This document shows, piece after piece, positions 1 through 7,264 of a stretch of 64,000 nucleotides of DNA (its first letter is position 1; the number at the start of each line of letters is the position of its first letter). The notes below the pieces were generated by a model, which worked only from the letters and a program-made list of their open reading frames with translations, was not told where the DNA came from and searched no databases. The DNA is from an uncultured Dorea sp. (GTDB taxonomy: Bacteria > Bacillota > Clostridia > Lachnospirales > Lachnospiraceae), in assembly GCA_910580235.1 (NCBI GenBank), contig CAJTVU010000001.1, forward strand, positions 1 to 64,000, given 5' to 3'. A program made the translations under genes and the position numbers.

Positions 1-343
1 CAAAGGGACTCGCATAAAGAAAATAACAATCAAAACAAACTGTACTCAGAACGCTCCACTTGAAGTCTTGCTTATGCAGCTATATATGCCCGGGGCGGTT
101 TTACAGTACATGCCAAGACAGGCGTGTAATCCGCCGTTCCAGATTACATAGAGGATCGCTTAGATACTCATATGGCTCAGAGCGTATGACTTCCTTTTAA
201 GCAAAATGTGGAGGCTGTAAGTATGTAGATTAGCGTGGGGATTGTAGATAGGATAAGCGAGGGTTAAGCGGGAGGCCCGGAAGATCTATCTTGGAAAATG
301 TTAGCCCGGCAGATGGGAGGCGTTCTCGCCGACCGTTTTGGCC
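1..343. repeat. Intergenic repeat block, left copy
   Basis: Non-coding sequence that recurs almost base for base downstream of the sirtuin gene. Bases 1-160 match 4377-4536, and about 140-343 match about 4680-4883. It carries the core motif TGCAGCTATATATGCCCG at 75-92, which appears again in direct orientation at 4451 and 4627 and inverted inside the 75-bp tandem repeats near 4.2 kb. The window starts inside this block, so its left boundary is not visible. No open frame has a ribosome-binding site or family resemblance. I infer a strain- or genus-specific intergenic repeat family. Confidence 0.8.
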
Positions 344-637
344 GGGCTTAGATTTTGCAGAAAGAGCTTGCGGGCAGAGAGCGTCCGAGGGTTCCTGTCT
401 ACGATCCCCACGCTGTCTACAAATCACTACGCGTCCTATCCGGGCTTAGATTTTGCAGAAAGAGCTTGCGGGCAGAGAGCGTCCGAGGGTTCCTAACTAC
501 AATCCCCACGCTGCCTACAAATCACTACGCGCCCTGTCCGGGCATAGATTTTGCAGATGGAGCTTGCGGGCAGAGAGCGTCCGAGGGTTCCTAACTACAA
601 TCCCCACGCTGCTTACAAACTACTACGCGCCCTGCCC
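344..637. repeat. Three 98-bp tandem repeats
   Basis: Three head-to-tail units of 98 bp (344-441, 442-539, 540-637), each beginning GGGCTTAGATTTTGCAG or GGGCATAGATTTTGCAG and containing GGGCAGAGAGCGTCCGAG. A degenerate fourth start follows at about 638. One further complete unit lies at 4892-4989 and a truncated one at 4990-5010. Because 98 is not a multiple of three, the short open frames across the array shift frame between units, which argues against coding. The array stops about 14 bp before the hxlR stop codon. Confidence 0.85.
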
Positions 638-650
638 AAACTTAAATTTT

Positions 651-989
651 CTAGATAGACAATGAGTCTTTGTATTCTTCTCCCCAATGCCATAGCGCAT
701 CAAGAACCGGCTTTAAGCTATGTCCGAGATCAGTAAGTGAATACTCTACTTTTGGCGGCACTTCTGCATATACTTTACGATTGACAAGGCCATTCTCCTC
801 CATATCCCGAAGCTGAGCGGTCAGCACCTTTTGAGATACTCCTCCAATAGATTTCTTCAGCTCCCCAAAGCGTTTTGTGCCGGGGAGCAAGTCGCGTAAG
901 ATCAATACTTTCCATTTATCCCCAATAAGAGAAAGCGTTGTCTCTACAGGGCAAGCAGGCAGCTCTTTTACTGTAGCCTGTGTTTTCAT
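651..989 (-). CDS. HxlR/YodB-family winged-helix transcriptional regulator
   Basis: A 112-residue protein of the HxlR family: small dimeric winged-helix repressors that often sense electrophiles or oxidants through one conserved cysteine. Visible are Cys13 in a PACPVETTL context, GDKWKVLILRDL at about 23-34, and the wing region RKVYAEVPPKVEYSLTDLG. I chose the ATG at 989 because a GGAGGTG site lies 7 bp upstream; two earlier ATGs are too close to it or precede it. It is divergent from the SnoaL-macrodomain-sirtuin operon and probably represses it and itself. The family call is firm; the signal is unknown. Confidence 0.93.
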   Translation of the reverse strand: MKTQATVKELPACPVETTLSLIGDKWKVLILRDLLPGTKRFGELKKSIGGVSQKVLTAQLRDMEENGLVNRKVYAEVPPKVEYSLTDLGHSLKPVLDALWHWGEEYKDSLSI

Positions 990-1010
990 ATGCATACACC
1001 TCCGCATAAT

Positions 1011-1065
1011 AGTTTCTATTTGAAACTTATAGCATGATTATACTGTATTACCAAAATAGTGTCAA
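1011..1065 (-). promoter_or_regulatory. hxlR promoter with overlapping palindrome
   Basis: On the minus strand, -35 TTGACA (1060-1065) and -10 TATAAT (1037-1042) are separated by exactly 17 bp, both perfect sigma-A hexamers. Just downstream, at the expected transcription start, lies an inverted repeat AGTTTC-5-GAAACT (1011-1027). A palindrome at the start site of a regulator gene suggests an autorepression operator; that role is inference. Confidence 0.8.
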
Positions 1066-1115
1066 TGTCGTTCCTCCCTGGCAGCTATCCAATAGTTTCC
1101 TTTTAGTGCCTATAC

Positions 1116-1161
1116 CACAATATTGTGCGTTCTTTACAATAAAAAGAACCGCCAATATAAT
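1116..1161 (+). promoter_or_regulatory. Promoter of the SnoaL-macrodomain-SirTM operon with upstream palindrome
   Basis: -35 TTTACA (1133-1138) and -10 TATAAT (1156-1161) have 17-bp spacing and face the snoaL-like gene. A perfect 12-bp palindrome CACAATATTGTG (1116-1127) sits 5 bp upstream of the -35. It is a second candidate HxlR operator. The predicted transcript has a leader of about 120 nt containing the repeated motif at 1210-1230. Confidence 0.75.
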
Positions 1162-1209
1162 ATAGTCAGGAAGTCCGAGGAACGGCCGCTCCGATACTTC
1201 AAGAAAGAT

Positions 1210-1230
1210 TACCCTCAGTGTACAAGGGTA
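1210..1230. repeat. Recurrent 21-bp motif, copy 1
   Basis: An imperfect palindrome of the form TACCCT-(CAGTGTAC)-AAGGGTA inside the operon leader, between the promoter and the AAGGAGG site. Nineteen bases are identical to 4047-4065 (inverted), and related copies lie at 3789-3809 and 9946-9965. Its recurrence in unrelated intergenic places suggests a protein-binding site or the end sequence of a mobile element. Confidence 0.75.
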
Positions 1231-1287
1231 AAGTAGATAAATCTATATTTGTCTGATAACAAAGCCAATATTAAGGAGGAAACAAAA

Positions 1288-2061
1288 ATGACGAACACAC
1301 AGAAAGCGATTGCTCTTATCCACACTTTTGCTAATGGAGATACAGAACAGGCAGAAAGATTGCTAGCATCGGATTATATCCAACATAATCTTGCGTACGC
1401 TACAGGACGAGATGCCTTTGTAGGATCTGTAGCCTATCTTGCATCTGCTCCTGTCAGAACGACAGTAAAGAATATCCGTGCTTTTGAAGATGGGGACAAG
1501 GTATTCTTGCAGACGGTTTATAACTTTGCGGGGGCGGGAGAACAGGTTGCTTTTGACATTTTCCGTTTTGATAAAGACGGTCTGATTGCAGAACATTGGG
1601 ATAATCTTGCAGCGGCTTCTGCCCCAAATCCTTCTGGAAGGACACAGATTGACGGAGCTATGGAAGTAACGGATATAGATAAGACTGAGGAGAACCGAGA
1701 GATTGTAAAGAGATTCCTTTACGACGTTATGCAAGGGAACCACTCTGAGAAGACGCCGGATTACTTTGACGGTGATATTTATATCCAGCATAACACTGGC
1801 ATTGCAGACGGATTGTCTGGGCTAGGGGCGGCGCTGGCGGCTTTGGAGGAGCAAGGCGTCCAAATGATCTATACTACGGTACATCAGGTACTGGCGCAGG
1901 GCAATTTTGTACTGGCTGTAAGCGAAGGGACTTTCGGCGGCGCGTCCACGGCTTACTACGATCTATGGCGTGTGGAGGATGGTAAGATCGCAGAGCATTG
2001 GGATGTGATGGAAAAGGTAGCCGACAGAGCGTCCTGGCAGAACCAGAACGGAAAATTCTGA
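1288..2061 (+). CDS. Tandem SnoaL-like (NTF2-fold) protein
   Basis: A 257-residue protein made of two homologous NTF2-fold domains. The first has YIQHN at 30-34 and IAEHWD at 100-105; the second repeats these as YIQHN at 165-169 and IAEHWD at 234-239. This matches the predicted SnoaL-like aldol-condensing family (COG4922 type), whose members are usually single-domain and mostly uncharacterised. Start is the ATG at 1288 with AAGGAGG 8 bp upstream; an in-frame TTG at 1249 lacks a site. It is first in an operon with a macrodomain and SirTM, 84 bp before the macrodomain gene. Enzyme, binding protein or ADP-ribosylation target are all possible; I cannot decide. Confidence 0.85.
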   Translation: MTNTQKAIALIHTFANGDTEQAERLLASDYIQHNLAYATGRDAFVGSVAYLASAPVRTTVKNIRAFEDGDKVFLQTVYNFAGAGEQVAFDIFRFDKDGLIAEHWDNLAAASAPNPSGRTQIDGAMEVTDIDKTEENREIVKRFLYDVMQGNHSEKTPDYFDGDIYIQHNTGIADGLSGLGAALAALEEQGVQMIYTTVHQVLAQGNFVLAVSEGTFGGASTAYYDLWRVEDGKIAEHWDVMEKVADRASWQNQNGKF

Positions 2062-2073
2062 AGATAATCTTCC

Positions 2074-2105
2074 GGGAGCCTCGTAATCCCAGCTGCGAGG
2101 CTCCT
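2074..2105 (+). other. Stem-loop between snoaL-like and macrodomain genes
   Basis: GGGAGCCTCG (2074-2083) pairs with CGAGGCTCC (2096-2104) around a 12-nt loop. No T-run follows, so it is not a standard terminator. It may set the relative expression or stability of the two operon halves (inference). Confidence 0.5.
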
Positions 2106-2145
2106 GGATCCGCCAGATAGCTGGAGCCGTGGAAAGGATAAAGAG

Positions 2146-2928
2146 ATGACACAGACAGAAAAAAGGATTTATTTGATTAAGGCTCTTTTGAGAGAACAGC
2201 CTGGATTTGCAAATTTGAATATACCGGCGAGTGAGCAGGGACAAAAGAACTTGCTTCGTTCGCTTTTTAATATCCGTATGCCAATATCCGTAAGCGACGA
2301 TTTTTTAGAGGTGCAGGATTCTTATTTGCAGGAAGAAGCTGTAAGGAAAGGGATTGTTGCGCTTACCGATCTGCCGCCTATACAAAAAAATATTTATTTA
2401 TGGAAAGGCGATATTACGACACTTGGTTGCGACGCGATCGTAAATGCTGCCAATTCCCAGATGCTTGGCTGCTTCTGTCCTTGTCATAATTGCATTGATA
2501 ATCAAATCCATACTTTTAGCGGCGTACAGCTTCGCCTTGCCTGCGACAGGCTGATGAGAGAACAAGGATATGATGAGCCGACAGGCGGGGCAAAGATCAC
2601 ATCTGCTTATAACCTTCCCTGCCGCTTTGTGATCCATACGGTCGGACCGATCATCCAGGACAGAGTAACGAAGAATGATGAAAGGCTACTTGAGTCCTGC
2701 TACAGATCGTGTTTGGAGATAGCGGAGGGGAACGGCATAAAAAGTATCGCTTTTTGTTGTATTTCAACGGGGGAGTTCCATTTTCCTAATGAAAAAGCGG
2801 CTGAGATCGCAATACAGACGGTAAAAGAGTTTAAGGGACAGAAAAAAAGCGGGATAGAGGTGATATTCAATGTTTTTAAGGAGAGGGATTACGATATATA
2901 CAGAAGATTGCTTAGAGCAGATAGATAA
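2146..2928 (+). CDS. Zinc-type macrodomain ADP-ribosyl hydrolase (SirTM-linked)
   Basis: A 260-residue protein predicted to remove ADP-ribose from modified protein. An N-terminal extension of about 80 residues precedes the macrodomain. VNAAN (99-103) is the ADP-ribose-binding signature. The following Cys/His-rich loop, GCFCPCHNCIDNQIH (108-122), is the hallmark of the zinc-containing macrodomains genetically linked to class-M sirtuins, such as those of Staphylococcus aureus and Streptococcus pyogenes. GGAK (147-150) and STGEFHFP (207-214) match the distal and phosphate-binding loops. RBS AAAGGA lies upstream. Its end overlaps the sirtuin start by 59 bp, implying coupled translation. Subfamily is clear; the substrate is not. 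Confidence 0.92.
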   Translation: MTQTEKRIYLIKALLREQPGFANLNIPASEQGQKNLLRSLFNIRMPISVSDDFLEVQDSYLQEEAVRKGIVALTDLPPIQKNIYLWKGDITTLGCDAIVNAANSQMLGCFCPCHNCIDNQIHTFSGVQLRLACDRLMREQGYDEPTGGAKITSAYNLPCRFVIHTVGPIIQDRVTKNDERLLESCYRSCLEIAEGNGIKSIAFCCISTGEFHFPNEKAAEIAIQTVKEFKGQKKSGIEVIFNVFKERDYDIYRRLLRADR

Positions 2929-3787
2929 GCTGAAAAAAGAAGTAGAGGCCGCTGACGCGATCGTTATCGGCGCAGGCGCAGGCCTCTCTACTTCTGCCGG
3001 TCTTGTTTATACGGGAGAACGTTTTGACAGATACTTCCATGACTTTGCCAAAAAGTATCATTTCAACGACATGTATTCCGGCGGCTTCTACCCCTATGAT
3101 ACACTGGAAGAACATTGGGCTTACTGGAGCCGGTATATTTATATCAACCGGTATATAGATGCTCCGAAGCCAGTCTACCATAAACTGTACGGCCTGGTGA
3201 AAGACAAAGATTATTTCGTGCTGACAACGAATGTAGACCATTGTTTCCAAAAAGCCGGCTTTGATAAACACCGGTTATTCTATACACAGGGAGATTATGG
3301 CTTGTTTCAGTGCAGCAAGCCTTGTCATCAGAATACTTATGATAATGAATCCATTATTCGGGAAATGGTTGAAGCGCAGGGCTATGTCGTTGATACGGAT
3401 GGTACATTGATCTTGCCAAAAGGCGTATCACCTAAAATGACGGTTCCGTCAGACCTTGTCCCCCATTGCCCGAAGTGCGGGGAGCCTATGAGCATGAACC
3501 TTCGAGCGGATCACACATTTGTGGAGGATAGAGGATGGCATTTGGCTTCAGAACGGTATGCACAATTTCTCCGTGGACATCAGGATATGAAAGTGATGTT
3601 TTTAGAGGCAGCCGTCGGATTCAATACGCCAACAATAGTAAAATATAGCTTTTGGCGTATGGCACACGAGTGGAAAGACGCTGTTTATGTCTGTCTGAAC
3701 TATGGAGAGGCATATGCGCCTGATGAAATAAAAAACAAATCCATTTGTATCAATGGAGATATCGGAGAGATTTTGTATCAGCTTTAA
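2870..3787 (+). CDS. SIR2-family class M sirtuin (SirTM), protein ADP-ribosyltransferase
   Basis: A 305-residue sirtuin. The NAD-binding motif GAGAGLSTSAGL is at 34-45 and TTNVDH at 119-124. At the catalytic site the sequence is TQGDYG (139-144): Gln140 replaces the histidine that deacetylating sirtuins need. That substitution defines SirTM enzymes, which transfer ADP-ribose rather than deacetylate. Four zinc cysteines are visible (148, 152, 200, 203). Start ATG 2870 has AGAGGTGA upstream and overlaps the macrodomain gene. In known systems SirTM modifies the lipoylated carrier GcvH-L and the macrodomain reverses this. Neither GcvH-L nor its ligase is encoded here, so the target is open. Confidence 0.92.
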   Translation: MFLRRGITIYTEDCLEQIDKLKKEVEAADAIVIGAGAGLSTSAGLVYTGERFDRYFHDFAKKYHFNDMYSGGFYPYDTLEEHWAYWSRYIYINRYIDAPKPVYHKLYGLVKDKDYFVLTTNVDHCFQKAGFDKHRLFYTQGDYGLFQCSKPCHQNTYDNESIIREMVEAQGYVVDTDGTLILPKGVSPKMTVPSDLVPHCPKCGEPMSMNLRADHTFVEDRGWHLASERYAQFLRGHQDMKVMFLEAAVGFNTPTIVKYSFWRMAHEWKDAVYVCLNYGEAYAPDEIKNKSICINGDIGEILYQL

Positions 3788-3788
3788 T

Positions 3789-4065
3789 TACCCTCAGTTT
3801 ACAAGGGGACACACGCCTCAAAACGGGATAATTCAGCTATTTTCTGCGTTATCCTCAATCGGCGTACGTCCAGTACGCCTCCATCGTCTGCCTAGAAAAT
3901 AGCTGAATTATCTCCGTTTGAGGTCGAAGAGTCATACAGAGATAAATTTTGTGGCCTGCAAGGCACTTGAACGACGCGTACAGGGCGTACGCGGAGCGAA
4001 AGTAACGAAGCAGGACGCAAAATTTACTCTGTATTGACCGTGTGTGCCCTTGTACACTGAGGGTA
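3789..4065. repeat. Composite inverted-repeat element, MITE-like
   Basis: A 277-bp element bounded by imperfect terminal inverted repeats of about 27 bp (3789-3815 and 4039-4065), whose outer parts are the TACCCTCAGTnTACAAGGG motif. Inside are two large hairpins. The first pairs 3816-3843 with 3895-3923 and has a nested GGCGTAC/GTACGCC stem at 3861-3879. The second pairs about 3932-3957 with 4013-4037. It starts 2 bp after the sirtuin stop. No reading frame in it is credible. It looks like a non-autonomous mobile or REP-type element; no transposase is nearby. Confidence 0.7.
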
Positions 4066-4110
4066 CCCCCAGTGTACATATAGCTATAATACAAGACCAG
4101 TGCGCTCTAC

Positions 4111-4351
4111 TTCGTCCGTTTGAGAGTGTATGGAAAAAGCGCCCCGTGCATATATAGCTGCACTGCAAGACCGTTACGCTTTACTTCGTCCGTTTGAGAG
4201 TGTTATGGAAAAAGCGCCCCGGGCATATATAGCTGCACCGCAAGACCGCTTCGCTTTACTTCGTCCGTTTGAGAGTGTTATGGAAAAAGCGCCCCGGGCA
4301 TATATAGCTGCACCGCAAGACCGTTACGCTTTACTTCGTCCGTTTGAGTGA
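4111..4351. repeat. 75-bp tandem repeats containing the inverted core motif
   Basis: Units begin TTCGTCCGTTTGAGAGTG at 4111, 4185, 4260 and 4335 (spacing 74, 75, 75); the last is partial. Each unit carries GCGCCCCG(G/T)GCATATATAGC, the reverse complement of the core found in the flanking blocks at 66-97 and 4441-4473. A degenerate copy precedes the array at about 4073-4096. Because 75 is a multiple of three, a false frame of 25-residue repeats runs through the array from 4130. It has no ribosome-binding site, and I treat it as non-coding. Confidence 0.8.
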
Positions 4352-4376
4352 TTGTAGATTTTCTTATATGCTCGTC

Positions 4377-5010
4377 CAAAGGGACTCGCATAAAGAAAAT
4401 AACAATCAAAACAAACTGTACTCAGAACGCTCCACTTGAAGTCTTGCTTATGCAGCTATATATGCCCGGGGCGGTTTTACAGTACATGCCAAGACAGGCG
4501 TGTAATCCGCCATTTCAGATTATATAGAGGATCGTTTAGATATCACGATTCAGAGCGTCCGAGAGTTCCTATCTACAGTCCCCACGCTGCCTACAAATTA
4601 CTACGCGCTCTGTCCTTGCTTATGCAACTATATATGCCCGGGGCGGTTTTACAGTACATGCCAAGACAGGCGTGTAACCCGCCATTTCAGATTACATAGA
4701 GGATCGCTTAGATCTTATATGGCTCAGAGCGTATGACTTCCTTTTTAGCAAAAATGTGGAGTCTGTAAGTATGTAGATTAGCGTGGGGATTGTAGATAGG
4801 ATAAGCGAGGGTTAAGCGGGAGGCCCGGAAGATCTATCTTGGAAAATGTTAGCCCGGCAGATGGGAGGCGTTCTCGCCGACCATCCTGCCCGGGCATAGA
4901 TTTTGCAGATGGAGCTTGCGGGCAGAGAGCGTCCGAGCATTCCTATCTACAATTCCTACGCTGCCTACCAATTGCTACGCGCCCTGCCCGGGCTTAGATT
5001 TTGCAGAAAG
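4377..5010. repeat. Intergenic repeat block, right copy
   Basis: Counterpart of the block at the window's left edge, rearranged. 4377-4536 matches 1-160, a second copy of the core lies at about 4613-4646, and 4680-4883 matches about 140-343. One complete 98-bp unit (4892-4989) and a truncated one follow. The repeat ends about 4 bp before the -35 of the rpiR-like gene, so the insertion boundary lies at a promoter. Together with 1-637 it brackets the HxlR-to-SirTM cassette. No gene is supported here. Confidence 0.8.
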
Positions 5011-5013
5011 ACA

Positions 5014-5042
5014 TTGATTAATCCTTTTTTTCCATTTATAAT
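5014..5042 (+). promoter_or_regulatory. Promoter of the rpiR-like gene
   Basis: -35 TTGATT (5014-5019) and -10 TATAAT (5037-5042) with 17-bp spacing, 38 bp before the ATG at 5080. The -35 box lies immediately outside the upstream repeat block. Confidence 0.75.
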
Positions 5043-5079
5043 AAATTTTGTGTGATTATAGAAGAGGGCAGTAAATATT

Positions 5080-5988
5080 ATGGGAAATAAAAATGAGCTA
5101 CTGAAAAAATTGGAAGACGGCTATCAGAAATTCAGCAAGGGACAGAGGAAGCTGGCGGATTTTATCCGGGAAGATTATGACAAAGCGGCTTTTATGACCG
5201 CGGCCAAGATGGGTGAAGAGGTGAGCGTCAGTGAGTCTACGGTCGTGAGGTTCGCCATGGCTCTTGGCTATGAGGGATATCCTGAATTCCAGAAAGCGTT
5301 AGGAGAGCTGGTCCGCACGAAGCTGAACTCCATCCAGCGCATGGAAGTGACATACGGGCGCATCAGCCAGGGGGAGATCCTCTCCACGGTGCTGCGGTCG
5401 GATATAGATAAGATCAAGCTGACAATGGAGAGCATTGACCAGGACGCGTTCGAGGTGGCTGTGGACACTATATTGAAAGCAAAGAGGATCTATGTCATCG
5501 GCATCCGAAGCTGCGCGCCTCTGGCCAGCTTCCTGTCGTTTTACCTGAACCTGGTATGCGACAATGTGACGGCAGTGCACACGAACAGCTCCAGTGAGAT
5601 ATTTGAGCAGATGATCCGGGTCAGCCCGGAGGATGTGGTGATCGGGATCAGCTTTCCGCGCTATTCTATGCGGACCCTAAAAGCAATGGAGTTCGCCAGC
5701 AACCGTAAGGCGAAAGTGATCACCCTGACAGACAGTATACATTCGCCTATGAACCTGTATTCTTCCTGCAACCTGATCGCCAGAAGCGATATGGCCTCCA
5801 TCGTAGATTCTCTGGTGGCTCCTTTAAGCGTCGTGAACGCTCTTGTAGTGGCGCTGTGTATGAAGAAACAAAAGGAAGTCATCACGACCCTTGAGACATT
5901 GGAGGATATCTGGGACGAATATCAGGTGTACAGCAAAGATGAGCTGAATATGATCGGCGATACGGTGAAGCTTTCCGACAAATCTTGA
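5080..5988 (+). CDS. MurR/RpiR-family transcriptional regulator
   Basis: A 302-residue regulator. Residues about 1-77 form the RpiR-type helix-turn-helix (SKGQRKLADFI, then VSESTVVRFAMALGYEGYPEFQ). Residues about 115-260 form a SIS sugar-phosphate-isomerase fold with IYVIGIRSCAPLASFLS and TNSSSEIFEQM. Such proteins sense phosphosugars and usually control sugar or amino-sugar genes. The next gene starts 16 bp downstream, but that flavoprotein-cmk-ispH set gives no clue to a sugar regulon. The family is secure; effector and targets are unknown. Confidence 0.92.
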   Translation: MGNKNELLKKLEDGYQKFSKGQRKLADFIREDYDKAAFMTAAKMGEEVSVSESTVVRFAMALGYEGYPEFQKALGELVRTKLNSIQRMEVTYGRISQGEILSTVLRSDIDKIKLTMESIDQDAFEVAVDTILKAKRIYVIGIRSCAPLASFLSFYLNLVCDNVTAVHTNSSSEIFEQMIRVSPEDVVIGISFPRYSMRTLKAMEFASNRKAKVITLTDSIHSPMNLYSSCNLIARSDMASIVDSLVAPLSVVNALVVALCMKKQKEVITTLETLEDIWDEYQVYSKDELNMIGDTVKLSDKS

Positions 5989-6004
5989 AGATGAGGGTTT
6001 TTTG

Positions 6005-7264
6005 ATGGCAAAGATATTGGTCGCAGGCGGGGGCGCAGCCGGGATGTTCTCGGCAGTGTGGGCCGCAAGGAACGGGCACGATGTGTCCATATATGAGAAA
6101 AATGAGAAGCTTGGCAAGAAGCTGTTCATTACCGGGAAAGGGCGATGCAACATCACCAATGCCTGCGATATGGACACGCTGCTCCAGTCAGTGGTCACGA
6201 ACCGCAGCTTCCTGTTCAGCAGCTTCTATGGATATACAAATCAGGATGTGATCGGCTTTTTCGAAGATATTGGCGTGAAGACGAAGGTAGAGAGGGGAGG
6301 CCGGGTATTTCCGGTGTCCGATCATTCTTCCGATGTGATCCGGGGGCTTGAGAGGGAGCTCTTAAGGCTTGGCGTGAAGGTACATCTTGATACGGAAGTG
6401 AAGGCTGTAGAAACAGCAGGAGGCGTATTTGCAAGGCTGATGCTGGCAGATGGGCGCGCAGTGGAAGGCGATGCCTGTATCGTGGCTACGGGAGGGCTTT
6501 CTTATCGCACGACCGGCTCTACCGGGGACGGATATCGTTTTGCCAGGAGCCTCGGGCATGAAGTTACGGACTGTATGCCGTGTCTTGTGCCTGTGGAAGC
6601 GGCGGAGCCATGGATCTTGCAACTGCAGGGGCTGTCCCTTCGGAATGTAGAAGTCATTGTCTGGGATGGGAAAAAACAGCTGTACCGGGAATTTGGGGAG
6701 ATGCTGTTCACCCATTACGGGGTTAGCGGGCCTCTGCTCATCAGCGCCAGCGCATATATAGGGAAGAAGCTAAGAGAGAAGCATCTTGTTCTTGAGGTCG
6801 ACTTGAAGCCGGCGCTTGATGTGGAGGCGCTTGATAAAAGAGTGCTTCGGGACTTTGAGGAGAATCGGAACAGACAGTTTAAGAACGCGATTGGAAAGCT
6901 GTTCCCGACGAAATTAATCCCGGTTATGATAGAGGTAAGCGGGATCGATCCTGACAGAAAAGTGCATGGGATCTCAAGAGAAGAGAGAAGGGCGTTCGTA
7001 GAGCTGATTAAGCATTTTCGTCTGACGCTTACCGGGCTTCGGGGCTATAACGAGGCGATCATCACAAGAGGGGGCGTAAAGACGAAGGAGGTAGATCCGG
7101 GGACGATGGAGTCTAAGCTTGCAAAAGGCGTCTATTTTGCCGGGGAAGTGCTGGATCTGGATGCTCTGACCGGAGGGTTCAACTTGCAGATTGCGTGGTC
7201 TACCGCTTACGCAGCGGGGAATTCGGCCGGGAATGAAGAAAGGAGAGAAGGATATGGGATATAA
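6005..7264 (+). CDS. BaiN/HI0933-family NAD(P)/FAD-dependent oxidoreductase
   Basis: A 419-residue flavoprotein. The N-terminal dinucleotide-binding motif GGGAAGMF (7-14) is followed by the family signature GKGRCN(I/L)TNA, with GGLSYRTTGSTGDGY and the C-terminal GGFNLQIAWSTAYAAG. Databases often call this family aminoacetone oxidase-like. BaiN of C. scindens, implicated in bile-acid metabolism, belongs to it, but so do ubiquitous housekeeping members, so no bile-acid role can be assigned. Start ATG 6005, preceded by GAGGG; a TTG sits directly before it. Its end overlaps cmk by 11 bp. A paralogue lies at 58195-59478. Confidence 0.88.
   Translation: MAKILVAGGGAAGMFSAVWAARNGHDVSIYEKNEKLGKKLFITGKGRCNITNACDMDTLLQSVVTNRSFLFSSFYGYTNQDVIGFFEDIGVKTKVERGGRVFPVSDHSSDVIRGLERELLRLGVKVHLDTEVKAVETAGGVFARLMLADGRAVEGDACIVATGGLSYRTTGSTGDGYRFARSLGHEVTDCMPCLVPVEAAEPWILQLQGLSLRNVEVIVWDGKKQLYREFGEMLFTHYGVSGPLLISASAYIGKKLREKHLVLEVDLKPALDVEALDKRVLRDFEENRNRQFKNAIGKLFPTKLIPVMIEVSGIDPDRKVHGISREERRAFVELIKHFRLTLTGLRGYNEAIITRGGVKTKEVDPGTMESKLAKGVYFAGEVLDLDALTGGFNLQIAWSTAYAAGNSAGNEERREGYGI

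Noticed and set aside
355..665. Two overlapping short frames across the 98-bp repeats
   Set aside because: They change frame between units, lack ribosome-binding sites and show no family resemblance.
2146..3787. Macrodomain plus SIR2 protein as an antiphage system (DarTG or Thoeris type)
   Set aside because: DarTG needs a DarT toxin and Thoeris a TIR protein; neither is here. Gln at the SIR2 catalytic position and the zinc loop of the macrodomain fit SirTM operons instead.
4130..4351. A 73-residue frame of three 25-residue repeats (MEKAPRAYIAA...)
   Set aside because: It arises only because the tandem period is 75 bp, a codon multiple. There is no ribosome-binding site, and the opposite strand contains the repeat core.
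344..4351. The 98- and 75-bp tandem arrays as CRISPR
   Set aside because: Whole units repeat without unique spacers, unit lengths are far above CRISPR repeats, and no cas gene is present.
6005..7264. Bile-acid role (BaiN) for the flavoprotein
   Set aside because: The family is widespread and no other bai gene is in the window; the family name alone does not support it.
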